DNA from: Bacteroidaceae bacterium
Lineage (GTDB): Bacteria; Bacteroidota; Bacteroidia; Bacteroidales; Bacteroidaceae
Assembly (NCBI GenBank): GCA_017936265.1
Contig: JAGBFX010000025.1
Coordinates: forward strand, 1 to 33,426
Direction: 5' to 3'
Length of the DNA: 33,426 bases
In this document: positions 15,914-25,342 of the stretch, piece after piece
Position numbering within the stretch: position 1 is the stretch's first letter
Layout: each line of letters opens with the position of its first letter
Position numbers and translations under genes: made by a program
Notes under the pieces: model-generated
Database searches by the model: none
What the model was told of the DNA's origin: nothing
Seen by the model: only the letters and a program-made list of their open reading frames with translations

Positions 15914-18400
15914 ATGAGAAAAGCACTATCTACACTGTTGCTGCTGTTTCCCCTCGCCCTCATGGCGCAGGTCTCGGGAACAATCAGCGGCAAGATTATT
16001 GACGGAGAGAGCGATGAACCACTGGGGTTCGTTACCGTCGCAGTGACCCCGGCAGGAACATCACAGCCCACAGCCGGATGCACATCGGATGATGACGGCA
16101 ACTTCACGGTGACAGGGCTCAAGGAGGGCAACTACACCGTCCAGCTCTCCTTTGTAGGTTACCTGAGCGACACACGCAAGGTAAGCATCAGCGCAAGCAA
16201 GAGCAAGGTATCGCTGGGACGCATTGTCCTGAAGAGCGACAAGAAGATGCTCAAGGAGGTTGTCGTTACGGAGCAGCGCTCACAGATGAGCTTCGAGATT
16301 GACAAACGTGTCTTCACTGTAGACCAGAGCATCGCATCGACAGGCGGCTCGGCAAGCGACGTGCTTGTCGACATTCCGTCGGTTGAGGTAAGCAACGAGG
16401 GCGTCGTATCCTTGCGCGGAAGCGAGAGCGTGACAATATGGATTAACGGCAAGTCAAGCGGACTAACAGCCGACAATCAGGGCGACATCCTTCAGCAGAT
16501 GCCAGCCGGCTCCATCGAGAAGATTGAGGTAATCACCAACCCGTCGGCGAAGCACTCGCCCGAAGGCACTGCCGGCATCATCAACATCATCCTCAAGCGT
16601 GACCGCAAGGCCGGATACTACGGCAGCGCACAGGCGGGCGCCGACAGCAAAGGCGGCTACAATGCAGGTGCCAACGTGAACTTCAGCAGCGGCAAGTTCG
16701 ATGCATACGGCGGACTCAACTACCGCAACATGAGCTTCGACAATGAGGGTTATACAAACACCCGCTATTTCGGCAGTGACAGTTACCAGAGACAGACAAG
16801 CACAGGCGAGCATGGCCCCAACAACATCTTCGGACGTGCCGGTTTCACATGGCGCATGACCGAAAAGGATGAGGTATACGTAAACCTGATGGGTATGTAC
16901 GGCAAGGGAGAGCACAAGAACAACATCATTGCCGAGAGCGGCCAGATGAACCCTGACGGCACATACGGCGAGCCCAACCGCCGCACTACACGAAACACAT
17001 CGCAGGAGGGAAGCCCAAGTATGTATAATGTAGAGATGGGATACACCCACCGCTGGAGCGACACACACTTCATTGATTTCTCTGTGGGACACCATGAGTG
17101 GAGCCAGAAGCGCGATGCCACATACCGTCAGACGACAGAGATACTCGGCGACAACCCTGTGACACACCAGAGCTACCAGTTCCAGGACGGCGAGAGCAAG
17201 AGCGCCAATACCGAGATCAAGCTCGACTATGAGTACAAGATCAATGACAACCACCGTGTCGAGGCCGGATACAAGGGCGACTTCTCCGATGACAACAGCC
17301 CCGTAGTGACATACAACGACGAGACACACAGCGAGGCAAGCCTCGACAAGGGCCTCTACAACAAGTTCCGCTACAAGCAGGACACGCATGCACTCTACGC
17401 GACATATTCGGGCAGGGTCGGAAAGCTCGGTTTCCAGGTTGGTCTGCGCGGAGAGTACTGGAACGTGAGAACACGCTCATACGGATATGCCGAGGAGCAG
17501 AGCGGCAAGTTGCCAGGATTCACAAGCAAGGATTTCTTCAAACTGTTCCCGAGCGCTTTCCTCAGCTACGAGCTCAGCGAGGGACAGGAGATTCAGATAA
17601 ACTATACCCGCCGTCTGCGTCGCCCTTGGGGTGGACAGCTCAACAGCTTCCAGAATATCAGCGACTCCACGAACATATCGTTCGGTAACCCTGACCTTAC
17701 ACCGGAGTACTCCAATGCATACGAGCTGAACTACCTGAAGAACTGGAAGAACCACACACTCTCAATTTCGGGATACTACCGCACCACTGATGATGTGATA
17801 GAGCGCATAAGCTACAGCGAGGGACGCGTAATCTACACCACAAGCGAGAATGTGGCGAGCACACAGTCGGCAGGTCTTGAGATTGTGGGTAAGAACAAGC
17901 TGTTCAGGTTCCTCGACCTTACGACAACCGTGAACCTCTTCTACTACAAGCTCGATGCCTTCAAGTACATCATAAACAACCAGACCATAACAGGCGAGGC
18001 CGATGAGAACTTCTCATGGAACGCGCGCATGACAGCAAGCTGCATCCTGCCATGGGGCATAACCATGCAGTTGACAGGACGTTACAATGCGAAGCGTATT
18101 GTAGCACAGGGTTTCCGTGAGCCCAACTACTCGCTCGACCTTGGCTTGCGCAAGATGTTCAACAAGAACTGGAGTGTCAGCGTCAACGCACGCGACCTTC
18201 TCGACTCACGAGGATGGCACAATGTAACCGAGAACGACAGTTTCTGGCGCGAATCGGAGAACTCACGCGGCGGACGTCAGTTCGGCATAACAGTGACCTA
18301 CAGTTTCGGTAACATGAAGGCACAGATGCCCAAGCGCAAGCAGCAGGAGATGCCGAGCAGCGGCTATGATGACATGGACGGCGGCATGGGCGAAATGTAA
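15914..18400 (+). CDS. TonB-dependent outer-membrane receptor (OMP beta-barrel family)
   Basis: This 828-residue protein has a signal peptide (about residues 1-18, ending LMAQ), a carboxypeptidase-regulatory-like beta-sandwich (about 22-105, with 'SGKIIDGESDEPLGFVTVAV' and 'GNYTVQLSFVGY'), a TonB plug (about 120-240, including 'SDVLVDIPSVEVSNEGVVSLRG' features and 'IEKIEVITNPSAKHSPEGTAG') and a C-terminal beta-barrel. The overall pattern fits the 'outer membrane beta-barrel' receptor group rather than SusC: there is no SusD partner and it is shorter than SusC. The extreme C-terminus is Met/Gly/Asp-rich (about the last 25 residues), which is unusual and could bind metal or be disordered. It has its own promoter and terminator. 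The cargo is unknown. Confidence 0.92.
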   Translation: MRKALSTLLLLFPLALMAQVSGTISGKIIDGESDEPLGFVTVAVTPAGTSQPTAGCTSDDDGNFTVTGLKEGNYTVQLSFVGYLSDTRKVSISASKSKVSLGRIVLKSDKKMLKEVVVTEQRSQMSFEIDKRVFTVDQSIASTGGSASDVLVDIPSVEVSNEGVVSLRGSESVTIWINGKSSGLTADNQGDILQQMPAGSIEKIEVITNPSAKHSPEGTAGIINIILKRDRKAGYYGSAQAGADSKGGYNAGANVNFSSGKFDAYGGLNYRNMSFDNEGYTNTRYFGSDSYQRQTSTGEHGPNNIFGRAGFTWRMTEKDEVYVNLMGMYGKGEHKNNIIAESGQMNPDGTYGEPNRRTTRNTSQEGSPSMYNVEMGYTHRWSDTHFIDFSVGHHEWSQKRDATYRQTTEILGDNPVTHQSYQFQDGESKSANTEIKLDYEYKINDNHRVEAGYKGDFSDDNSPVVTYNDETHSEASLDKGLYNKFRYKQDTHALYATYSGRVGKLGFQVGLRGEYWNVRTRSYGYAEEQSGKLPGFTSKDFFKLFPSAFLSYELSEGQEIQINYTRRLRRPWGGQLNSFQNISDSTNISFGNPDLTPEYSNAYELNYLKNWKNHTLSISGYYRTTDDVIERISYSEGRVIYTTSENVASTQSAGLEIVGKNKLFRFLDLTTTVNLFYYKLDAFKYIINNQTITGEADENFSWNARMTASCILPWGITMQLTGRYNAKRIVAQGFREPNYSLDLGLRKMFNKNWSVSVNARDLLDSRGWHNVTENDSFWRESENSRGGRQFGITVTYSFGNMKAQMPKRKQQEMPSSGYDDMDGGMGEM

Positions 18401-18422
18401 GAGACAACAGACAATCATTGCA

Positions 18423-18466
18423 ACAACAAAAGGCGTGGATATAGACATATCTGCGCCTTTTGTTGT
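18423..18466 (+). terminator. terminator after the TonB receptor gene
   Basis: ACAACAAAAGGCG (18423-18435) pairs perfectly with CGCCTTTTGTTGT (18454-18466). The 18-base spacer contains a further small inverted repeat (GATAT/ATATC) that can extend the hairpin. It lies 23 bases after the stop codon. Confidence 0.7.
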
Positions 18467-18584
18467 GACATCAATGAATTTTTATTCAAAAACATTTCTT
18501 AATATCATAAATGTTTGCGAAATTTGGCGCACTGATGGTGTAGATATACCATAAAATATATAACCAACCATAAAGACCATAAAA

Positions 18585-20438
18585 ATGGCAGAAAAAGGAC
18601 AAACACAGAAACTCGACCAGATTGTAGTACGTTTCTCGGGAGACTCGGGCGACGGCATGCAGCTGGCCGGCAACATCTTCTCCACAATCTCAGCGACAGT
18701 GGGAAATGACATCTGTACCTTCCCCGACTACCCCGCCGACATCCGTGCCCCGCAAGGAGTGCTGACAGGCGTTTCGGGATTCCAGGTACATGTAGGCGCC
18801 GACAAGGTTCTTACCCCGGGCGACAAGTGCGACATCTTGGTTGCGATGAACCCCGCAGCCCTGAAGACACAGCACAAGTATTGCAGACCTACAGGCGCAA
18901 TCATCATCGACAGCGACTCGTTCACCGAGAAGGACCTGCAGAAGGCAGAGTTCAAGACCGATGACCCCATTGCCGAGTTGGGAATCACATGCGAAGTGGT
19001 ACCATGCCCCATAACATCGCTTTGCCAGGCTACACTTGCCGACAGTGGCATGGACAACAAGAGCATACTGCGTTGCAAGAACATGCTTGCATTGGGACTG
19101 GTATGCTGGATATACGACCGCGACCTGACACTCGCCGAGAACATGTTGCGCACGAAGTTCGCGAAGAAGCCCGAGATTGCCGAGGCAAACATCAAGGTGC
19201 TTCATGCAGGATATGACATGGGACACAACACCCATACATCAATCGCGCACACATACAGCATAGAGAGCGACGCCATAAAGAAGAAGGGCCGCTACATGGA
19301 CATCAACGGCAACAAGGCCACCGCATACGGACTTATGGCAGCAGCCGAGAAGGCAGGCATGAGACTGTTCCTGGGCTCATACCCCATTACCCCTGCGACA
19401 GACATACTGCATGAGCTTGCAAAGCACAAGTCAATGGGCGTTGTCACAATGCAGGCCGAGGATGAGATTGCCGGCTGTGCATCGGCAGTAGGTGCAGCCT
19501 ATGCAGGTGCGCTCGCATGTACATCCACATCAGGCCCCGGCATATGCCTCAAGAGCGAGGCAATCAACCTTGCCGTGATTACCGAGCTTCCGCTGGTCAT
19601 CATTGACGTTCAGCGCGGAGGCCCCTCTACAGGACTCCCCACAAAGAGTGAGCAGACCGACCTGCTGCAGGCCCTCTACGGCCGCAACGGTGAGAGCCCC
19701 ATTCCTGTCATAGCAGCCACATCGCCGACAAACTGTTTCGATGCGGCATTCACAGCCTGCAAGATAGCTGTCGAGCACATGACACCGGTAATCCTGCTTA
19801 CCGACGCATTCATTGCCAATGGTTCGGCAGCATGGAAACTCCCCGACATCAACGCATACCCCGCAATAGTTCCGCCATACGTGACTCCCGATATGCAGGA
19901 GGGTTGGAGCCCATACAAGCGCAACCCCGAAACTGATGTCCGTTACTGGGCCGTTCCCGGCACACCGGGCTTTGCGCACCGCATCGGAGGACTTGAGAAG
20001 AGCGCGGCTACAGGCGCTATAAGCAACGACCCCGCCAACCACCACAGCATGGTGGAGACACGTGCAAGAAAGGTCGAGAAGATTGCAGACAGCCTGCCCG
20101 AGCTGCAGGTTGAAGGCGACAAGGATGCCGACCTGCTGATTGTGGGCTTCGGCGGCACATACGGCCACCTGTGCGAGGCAATGCAGCAGATGCAGAGCGA
20201 GGGCAAGAAGGTAGCGCTTGCGCACTTCGAGTTCATCAACCCACTGCCACGCAACACAGAGAGCGTGCTACGCAGCTACAAGAAGATTGTCGTTGCCGAG
20301 CAGAACATGGGCCAGTTCGCAGGCTATCTGCGCAGCAAGTTCCAGGGAATCGAGTTACACCAGTACAACGAGGTAAAGGGTCAGCCCTTTACTGTTGAAG
20401 CACAGGTAAATGCATTCACTAAAATCATGGAGGGATAA
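18585..20438 (+). CDS. korA: 2-oxoacid:ferredoxin oxidoreductase, fused gamma-alpha subunit
   Basis: The 617-residue protein fuses the gamma domain (residues about 10-195, opening 'VRFSGDSGDGMQLAGNIFS') to the alpha pyrimidine-binding domain (about 230-617, with 'FLGSYPITPATDILHELAKH' and 'RGGPSTGLPTKSEQTDL'). This is the KorA layout of 2-oxoglutarate:ferredoxin oxidoreductase, a cytoplasmic thiamine-diphosphate enzyme that links 2-oxoacid decarboxylation to ferredoxin in anaerobes and can run in either direction. The beta subunit gene starts 3 bases after its stop. No ferredoxin-like delta subunit gene flanks it. Specificity for 2-oxoglutarate over other 2-oxoacids is inferred from the overall match, not proven. 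Confidence 0.94.
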   Translation: MAEKGQTQKLDQIVVRFSGDSGDGMQLAGNIFSTISATVGNDICTFPDYPADIRAPQGVLTGVSGFQVHVGADKVLTPGDKCDILVAMNPAALKTQHKYCRPTGAIIIDSDSFTEKDLQKAEFKTDDPIAELGITCEVVPCPITSLCQATLADSGMDNKSILRCKNMLALGLVCWIYDRDLTLAENMLRTKFAKKPEIAEANIKVLHAGYDMGHNTHTSIAHTYSIESDAIKKKGRYMDINGNKATAYGLMAAAEKAGMRLFLGSYPITPATDILHELAKHKSMGVVTMQAEDEIAGCASAVGAAYAGALACTSTSGPGICLKSEAINLAVITELPLVIIDVQRGGPSTGLPTKSEQTDLLQALYGRNGESPIPVIAATSPTNCFDAAFTACKIAVEHMTPVILLTDAFIANGSAAWKLPDINAYPAIVPPYVTPDMQEGWSPYKRNPETDVRYWAVPGTPGFAHRIGGLEKSAATGAISNDPANHHSMVETRARKVEKIADSLPELQVEGDKDADLLIVGFGGTYGHLCEAMQQMQSEGKKVALAHFEFINPLPRNTESVLRSYKKIVVAEQNMGQFAGYLRSKFQGIELHQYNEVKGQPFTVEAQVNAFTKIMEG

Positions 20439-20441
20439 GAG

Positions 20442-21446
20442 ATGAGTGACTATAAAGCACAGGATTATAAGTTCGGACAGCCACGCTGGTGTCCAGGATG
20501 TGGCGACCACTCATTCTTGGGTGCGTTGCACAAGGCGATGAGCGAACTGGGTGTCGCCCCGCACAACATCGCAGTAATTTCGGGTATCGGCTGTTCATCA
20601 CGACTGCCCTACTACATGAACACATACGGTTTCCACACTATCCATGGCCGCTCTGCAGCCATTGCCACAGGCGCGAAAGTCGCAAACCCCGACCTTACGA
20701 TATGGCAGGTATCGGGTGACGGTGACGGCCTCGCCATCGGCGGTAACCACTTCATTCATGCAGTCCGCCGCAACATAGACCTGAACATGATTCTGCTCAA
20801 CAACCGCATATACGGCCTTACCAAGGGTCAGTATTCGCCCACATCGGTGCGCGGATTCGTGAGCAAGTCATCGCCATACGGTACTGTCGAGGACCCGTTC
20901 CGTCCTGCCGAGCTATGCTTCGGCGCACGCGGAAACTTCTTCGCACGCTGCGTTGCCACCGACATGGCTGCCGCCGTGGAGTGTCTGAAGGCTGCCGCAA
21001 AGCACAAGGGTGCATCAGTGACAGAGGTTCTGCAGAACTGCGTCATCTTCAACAACGGCACACATGAGAGCGTCTACACCAAGGAGGGACGTGCAAAGAA
21101 CGCGATATACCTTGAGCATGGCAAGCCCATGATTTTCGGCGAGAACCGCGAATACGGACTCATGCAGGAAGGCTTCGGTCTGAAGGTAGTGAAGATTGGC
21201 GAGAACGGTGTTACCGAGAACGACATCCTCGTTCACGATGCACACTGCAAGGACACCACCCTGCACCTTAAACTGGCGCTCATGGAGGGTCCCGATTTCC
21301 CCATTGCCCTCGGCGTCATTCGCGATGTGGAGGCAGTGACCTACAACGACGCTGTACATGCCCAGGTCGAAGAGGTCAAGAACGCCAAGAAATACCATAA
21401 TTTCAGCGAACTGCTCGAGACCAACGACATTTGGGAGATAAAGTAA
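20442..21446 (+). CDS. korB: 2-oxoacid:ferredoxin oxidoreductase beta subunit
   Basis: This 334-residue subunit carries the thiamine-diphosphate and iron-sulfur sites. It shows W-C17-P-G-C20-GDH at the N-terminus, C51 in GIGCSSR, and the diphosphate motif GDGDG at 92-96, followed by 'NMILLNNRIYGLTKGQYSPT', typical of KorB. A further conserved cysteine (in 'VTEVLQNCVIFNN') completes the usual four-cysteine set for a [4Fe-4S] cluster. Together with KorA it forms the catalytic unit. The gene is the last in its operon: a perfect palindromic hairpin follows 20 bases after the stop. KorB is favoured over pyruvate-specific forms because of the two-gene gamma-alpha/beta arrangement. Confidence 0.95.
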   Translation: MSDYKAQDYKFGQPRWCPGCGDHSFLGALHKAMSELGVAPHNIAVISGIGCSSRLPYYMNTYGFHTIHGRSAAIATGAKVANPDLTIWQVSGDGDGLAIGGNHFIHAVRRNIDLNMILLNNRIYGLTKGQYSPTSVRGFVSKSSPYGTVEDPFRPAELCFGARGNFFARCVATDMAAAVECLKAAAKHKGASVTEVLQNCVIFNNGTHESVYTKEGRAKNAIYLEHGKPMIFGENREYGLMQEGFGLKVVKIGENGVTENDILVHDAHCKDTTLHLKLALMEGPDFPIALGVIRDVEAVTYNDAVHAQVEEVKNAKKYHNFSELLETNDIWEIK

Positions 21447-21465
21447 AGTATTCACCAAATACATT

Positions 21466-21507
21466 GCACAATCAGGTCAGCCAAAATTTTGGCTGACCTG
21501 ATTGTGC
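21466..21507 (+). terminator. perfect 42-nt palindromic terminator after korB
   Basis: The 21-base arm starting GCACAATCAGG is followed at once by its exact reverse complement ending CCTGATTGTGC, and then TTTT. With no spacer, the central AAAATTTT must form the loop. This is a strong intrinsic-terminator candidate and would also fold on the other strand. Confidence 0.8.
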
Positions 21508-21613
21508 TTTTCATAGGTTCTACTGCGGACAAGAAATATGCATGAGCCCTTTTAACGGTCCATTTTCGCATATAAAATATTTTTCATAATATATATTAAA
21601 AAGCACGAAAAAA

Positions 21614-21644
21614 TTTTATGTAGAGAAATATTTAACTACTTTTG
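21614..21644 (+). promoter_or_regulatory. putative promoter of the SusC-SusD unit
   Basis: TACTTTTG at 21637-21644 matches the -7 consensus exactly. TTTT at 21614-21617 lies 19 bases upstream as a weak -33. This implies a leader of about 130 nt before the SusC ATG. Confidence 0.5.
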
Positions 21645-21740
21645 AACTTGGTAAAACCTGTATAATATTCTGTAAAAAAGCATAATTTTCAAATTAAAAC
21701 AGAAAAAACTTATTAAACTTTAACCAAAGGGATGTATTTG

Positions 21741-21755
21741 CTTGCAAAAAGCAAG
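21741..21755 (+). promoter_or_regulatory. small hairpin in the SusC leader
   Basis: CTTGC and GCAAG flank an AAAAA loop, extendable by wobble pairs, about 25 bases before the SusC start codon. It could affect ribosome access, but the stem is short. Confidence 0.3.
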
Positions 21756-21780
21756 TAGTTCCGGATAAAAGAAAAACAAT

Positions 21781-24700
21781 ATGAAACTACTCAAATCGGT
21801 TGGAAGGTCGCTCATTGCAGCAACCATCATGGGAATTCCACTTTCCTTCCTGCCCACAGAGACATGGGCAAGTACAACTGTTGTACAGCAAGACCCGCAG
21901 TACGGAACAGTGAAAGGTACGGTAAAATCGGACAAGGGCGAGGAGATGATCGGAGCCGTTGTCTACGTTGTCGGTACACAGAACTCGGCATTCGTGGACT
22001 TTGACGGTTCTTACATCCTCAACAATGTGAAGAAAGGCGCGACAATCCGCGCTACCCTCATGGGCTTTACCTGCGAGGACAAGATTTGGAACGGAGGTTC
22101 CCTGGACTTCATCATGGTTGAGGAAGACAACCAGCTCGAGGAGCTTGTTGTAACCGCCATGGGTATCATGCGCAAGGAGAAATCACTTACATATGCAACA
22201 CAGATGGTAAAGGCCGATGACCTTTTCAAGGCTCCCGATGCCAACCTCATCAACTCTCTCGAGGGTAAGGTTTCAGGTATTACCATTACTCCAAGTGCCG
22301 GTGGTGCCGGTGGTGCATCAAAAATCACTCTCCGCGGTAACAAGTCAATCATGGGTGACAACGCTCCGCTTATCGTTGTGGACGGTGTGCCTATGACAAA
22401 CAGCATCCGTGGTCAGATTGGCGACGCAGCCACACTTACATCGGGTAGCAATACCGAGGGTAGCGACCCGCTTTCTATGATTAACCCTGACGACATCGAG
22501 TCAATGAACGTCCTCAAGGGCGCCAATGCAGCAGCCCTTTACGGTTCTCGCGCAGCCAATGGTGTTGTCATGATTACCACAAAGAAAGGTAAGGAAGGAA
22601 AGATGGAGGTTACATTCAACTCTAGCACGACTTTCGACACACCTCTCATCACTCCTGAGTTGCAGAACGCATATGGTGGTTACCGTGCCGGCAACAACAC
22701 CCTGCTCAACAACAGTTGGGGTGACCGTCTGAGCGGCGAGGGCAAGCATGTATTCGAGTATGCTGCCGACAAGCAGTATTTCCAGACAACAAATGCCGAC
22801 GGCACGCCTAACATGCTCAAAGCCTATCTGCGCAACTATGCAAATGATGACATTGCAGACTTCTTCGACACTGGTATAAACACGACAAACTCAATTTCAG
22901 TGTCAGGTGGTACCGAGAAGATACAGACATATGCATCCTACTCAAACACCCACTCAATCGGTATGATTGACGCCAACCGTTACAACCGTAACACATTCGC
23001 GTTCCGTCAGACATACAAGTTGTGGGACCGTATAACATTAGGCGTTAACGTAAACTACAACCAGGCCAAGACTAAGAATCGCGTCGGCGGCGGTACACTG
23101 GGTAACCCAATCTACCACCTTTACACAGCGCCACGCGATGTAGACATGGAATATTACAAGGACAACTACTCGGCTAAGGGTCAGTGGTGGTCATCGGGTA
23201 ACGCAGAGGGCCAAGGTACACAGAACTGGTTTGAAGATATCGGCGGTCTGTGGCTTGAGCATCGTGACCATGCGCTCCTCGAGGGTCCTATGCAGCAGTA
23301 CGCGTTCCAGTCACCTGCCATCAATAACCCATACTGGTTGAAGAACATGAACTTCGGAACAAGCAATGAGGAGCGTTTCTCTGCTTCATTCAATGCCACT
23401 GTAAAGATTATCGAAGGCCTTAATCTCCAAGCACGTGTATCAATCGACCACTCTAAATACCAGAGCGAGGGCGGACGTTATGCAACGACATGGTATGACA
23501 CCGAGATGTATCGCTATGGTACATACTATTTGGACAACAGCCGCACAAACGAAATCTACACCGACTACATGCTCTCTTATAATAAGGAGTTCGGCAAGGA
23601 GTGGACACTTTCGGCAACAGCAGGTTATGTAGGCCACACAATCAAGGGCACATCCACCAACACATATATCGGAGATGCAACAGATGATATGCACAGAGGC
23701 GGCGTTGCAGTAGGCATCCCGACAAGCGTCAACATGTTCGAGCCACGATATGGCGGCGCCGGTGTCACAAACAAGGGCACAAGCTCTAACTGGGACCAGG
23801 CAGCACTTGTTACAGCACAGGTAGGCTGGAAGGATTTCCTTTTCGTAGACGCATCATACCGTCAGGACTGGTACCGTCCGTTCCGTCAGTTCGCTTATCT
23901 GGGTACAGATGAGAGCTACGGCTACTTCGGTGTCGGCGCCAACGCTATCCTTAGCGACGTTATCAAGTTGCCCGATTGGTTCACATATGCAAAATACCGC
24001 TTGAGCTATTCTGAAGTGGGTAACTCCATCCCTAACGTACTCTACAACAGCATATCGTTGAACAACGTTCTGGGTACAGCAGGCATTTCTTCAAGAAATT
24101 TCTTCATCCCTGAGCCCGAGAAGACAAAATCTTTCGAGACCGGTCTTGAGATGCAGTTCTTCAACGACTGTCTGAACTTCGACATTACCTACTACAACTC
24201 AGCAATGCACAAGTCATATCTTGAGGTCGCAGGTACAAACGGCAAGTCACAGCCTGTAAACAGCGGTATCATCCGCAACCAGGGTATCGAGCTTACAGTT
24301 GGCTACGACTGGAAGATTAACCGCGATTGGCGTTGGAAGACATCGGCGAACTTCTCTTACAACAACAATGAGATTGAGGCCACAAGCAAGGACAAGTGGG
24401 GCAACCACAAGGATATGGCAACCTCATTTGCCGAGGGAAAGATCCAGTTGCTCTATCGCAAGGGCGGTGCATACGGCGACCTCTACATAACAGATTTCAC
24501 ACGCTATAACAGCGATGTATACAAATATGATACAAAGGAGACTGTCATCATTGACCGCATTCCAACAGAAGTTACTGTGACGAAGTACAGCAGCACTCCT
24601 GTAACAGATGAGAACGACAACGTAATCAGCGAGCTTGTAAACAAGAAGGGTGATCTCTACATAACAAACGGCAAGCCTTCACTCGGCGGTTACGTATCGG

Positions 24701-25296
24701 TAACAGATGGCGGTATGTTGCGTGTACGTGACTCAAACAAGAAGTTCCAGAAGTTCGCCGGAAATGTAAACAGCAAGTACCAGCTTTCTTGGTCAAACAC
24801 ATTCACATACAAGGACTTCTCGCTCTACTTCCTCATCAACGGCCGTATCGGCGGTAAGGTTGTATCTTTGACCGAGGGTTATCTTGATGAGATTGGTGCA
24901 TCAAAGCGTAGCGGTGCTGCACGTCTTAATGCCGAGAAGAACAGCATATACACCGAAGATGGGCGTCTTGGCATGTACATCAATGAGGGCCGCAACCTTG
25001 TATCAATAGAGGATTACTACACATTCGTAGGTACAAGCTACGTTGGTGACTACATCTACGACGCTACGAACTTCCGTCTGCGTGAGCTCTCTCTCGGTTA
25101 CACATTCCGCAACCTCTTCGGTGAGTACAAGAACCTGAACATCTCACTCGTGTGCCGTAACCTCTTCTTCCTGTACAAGGACTCTCCAGTTGACCCGGAT
25201 GTATCTTTGTCAACAGCAAACGGTCTCGGAGGTATCGATGTATTCAACTACCCATCGGCACGTTCGTTCGGTCTTAACATAAAGGTTAACCTCTAA
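21781..25296 (+). CDS. SusC/RagA-type TonB-linked outer-membrane glycan transporter
   Basis: This 1171-residue protein is a SusC-family barrel that imports oligosaccharides through the outer membrane with its SusD lid, powered by TonB. It has a signal peptide (about residues 1-30), a carboxypeptidase-regulatory-like domain (about 40-115, 'GTVKSDKGEEMIGAVVYVVG'), a TonB-box-like 'LEELVVTAMG' near 119-128, and a plug with the SusC signature 'GNKSIMGDNAPLIVVDGVPM' (about 183-202) and 'LKGANAAALYGSRAANGVVMI' (about 244-264). A large barrel ends in the usual aromatic/hydrophobic strand 'SFGLNIKVNL'. Codon use favours GGT/CGT forms more than in neighbours, consistent with high expression. It is followed 46 bases later by the SusD gene. 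The cargo is inferred from the GH85 gene: N-glycan or related oligosaccharide. Confidence 0.96.
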   Translation: MKLLKSVGRSLIAATIMGIPLSFLPTETWASTTVVQQDPQYGTVKGTVKSDKGEEMIGAVVYVVGTQNSAFVDFDGSYILNNVKKGATIRATLMGFTCEDKIWNGGSLDFIMVEEDNQLEELVVTAMGIMRKEKSLTYATQMVKADDLFKAPDANLINSLEGKVSGITITPSAGGAGGASKITLRGNKSIMGDNAPLIVVDGVPMTNSIRGQIGDAATLTSGSNTEGSDPLSMINPDDIESMNVLKGANAAALYGSRAANGVVMITTKKGKEGKMEVTFNSSTTFDTPLITPELQNAYGGYRAGNNTLLNNSWGDRLSGEGKHVFEYAADKQYFQTTNADGTPNMLKAYLRNYANDDIADFFDTGINTTNSISVSGGTEKIQTYASYSNTHSIGMIDANRYNRNTFAFRQTYKLWDRITLGVNVNYNQAKTKNRVGGGTLGNPIYHLYTAPRDVDMEYYKDNYSAKGQWWSSGNAEGQGTQNWFEDIGGLWLEHRDHALLEGPMQQYAFQSPAINNPYWLKNMNFGTSNEERFSASFNATVKIIEGLNLQARVSIDHSKYQSEGGRYATTWYDTEMYRYGTYYLDNSRTNEIYTDYMLSYNKEFGKEWTLSATAGYVGHTIKGTSTNTYIGDATDDMHRGGVAVGIPTSVNMFEPRYGGAGVTNKGTSSNWDQAALVTAQVGWKDFLFVDASYRQDWYRPFRQFAYLGTDESYGYFGVGANAILSDVIKLPDWFTYAKYRLSYSEVGNSIPNVLYNSISLNNVLGTAGISSRNFFIPEPEKTKSFETGLEMQFFNDCLNFDITYYNSAMHKSYLEVAGTNGKSQPVNSGIIRNQGIELTVGYDWKINRDWRWKTSANFSYNNNEIEATSKDKWGNHKDMATSFAEGKIQLLYRKGGAYGDLYITDFTRYNSDVYKYDTKETVIIDRIPTEVTVTKYSSTPVTDENDNVISELVNKKGDLYITNGKPSLGGYVSVTDGGMLRVRDSNKKFQKFAGNVNSKYQLSWSNTFTYKDFSLYFLINGRIGGKVVSLTEGYLDEIGASKRSGAARLNAEKNSIYTEDGRLGMYINEGRNLVSIEDYYTFVGTSYVGDYIYDATNFRLRELSLGYTFRNLFGEYKNLNISLVCRNLFFLYKDSPVDPDVSLSTANGLGGIDVFNYPSARSFGLNIKVNL

Positions 25297-25342
25297 TCAA
25301 GAGATTAAGCTACGATTACTAACTAAACTAATTTCAGAAACT

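Noticed and set aside
16463-17389. 308-codon minus-strand frame inside the TonB receptor gene
   Set aside because: Low-complexity Val/Ala/Leu-rich translation opposite a clear receptor; a shadow of biased codon use.
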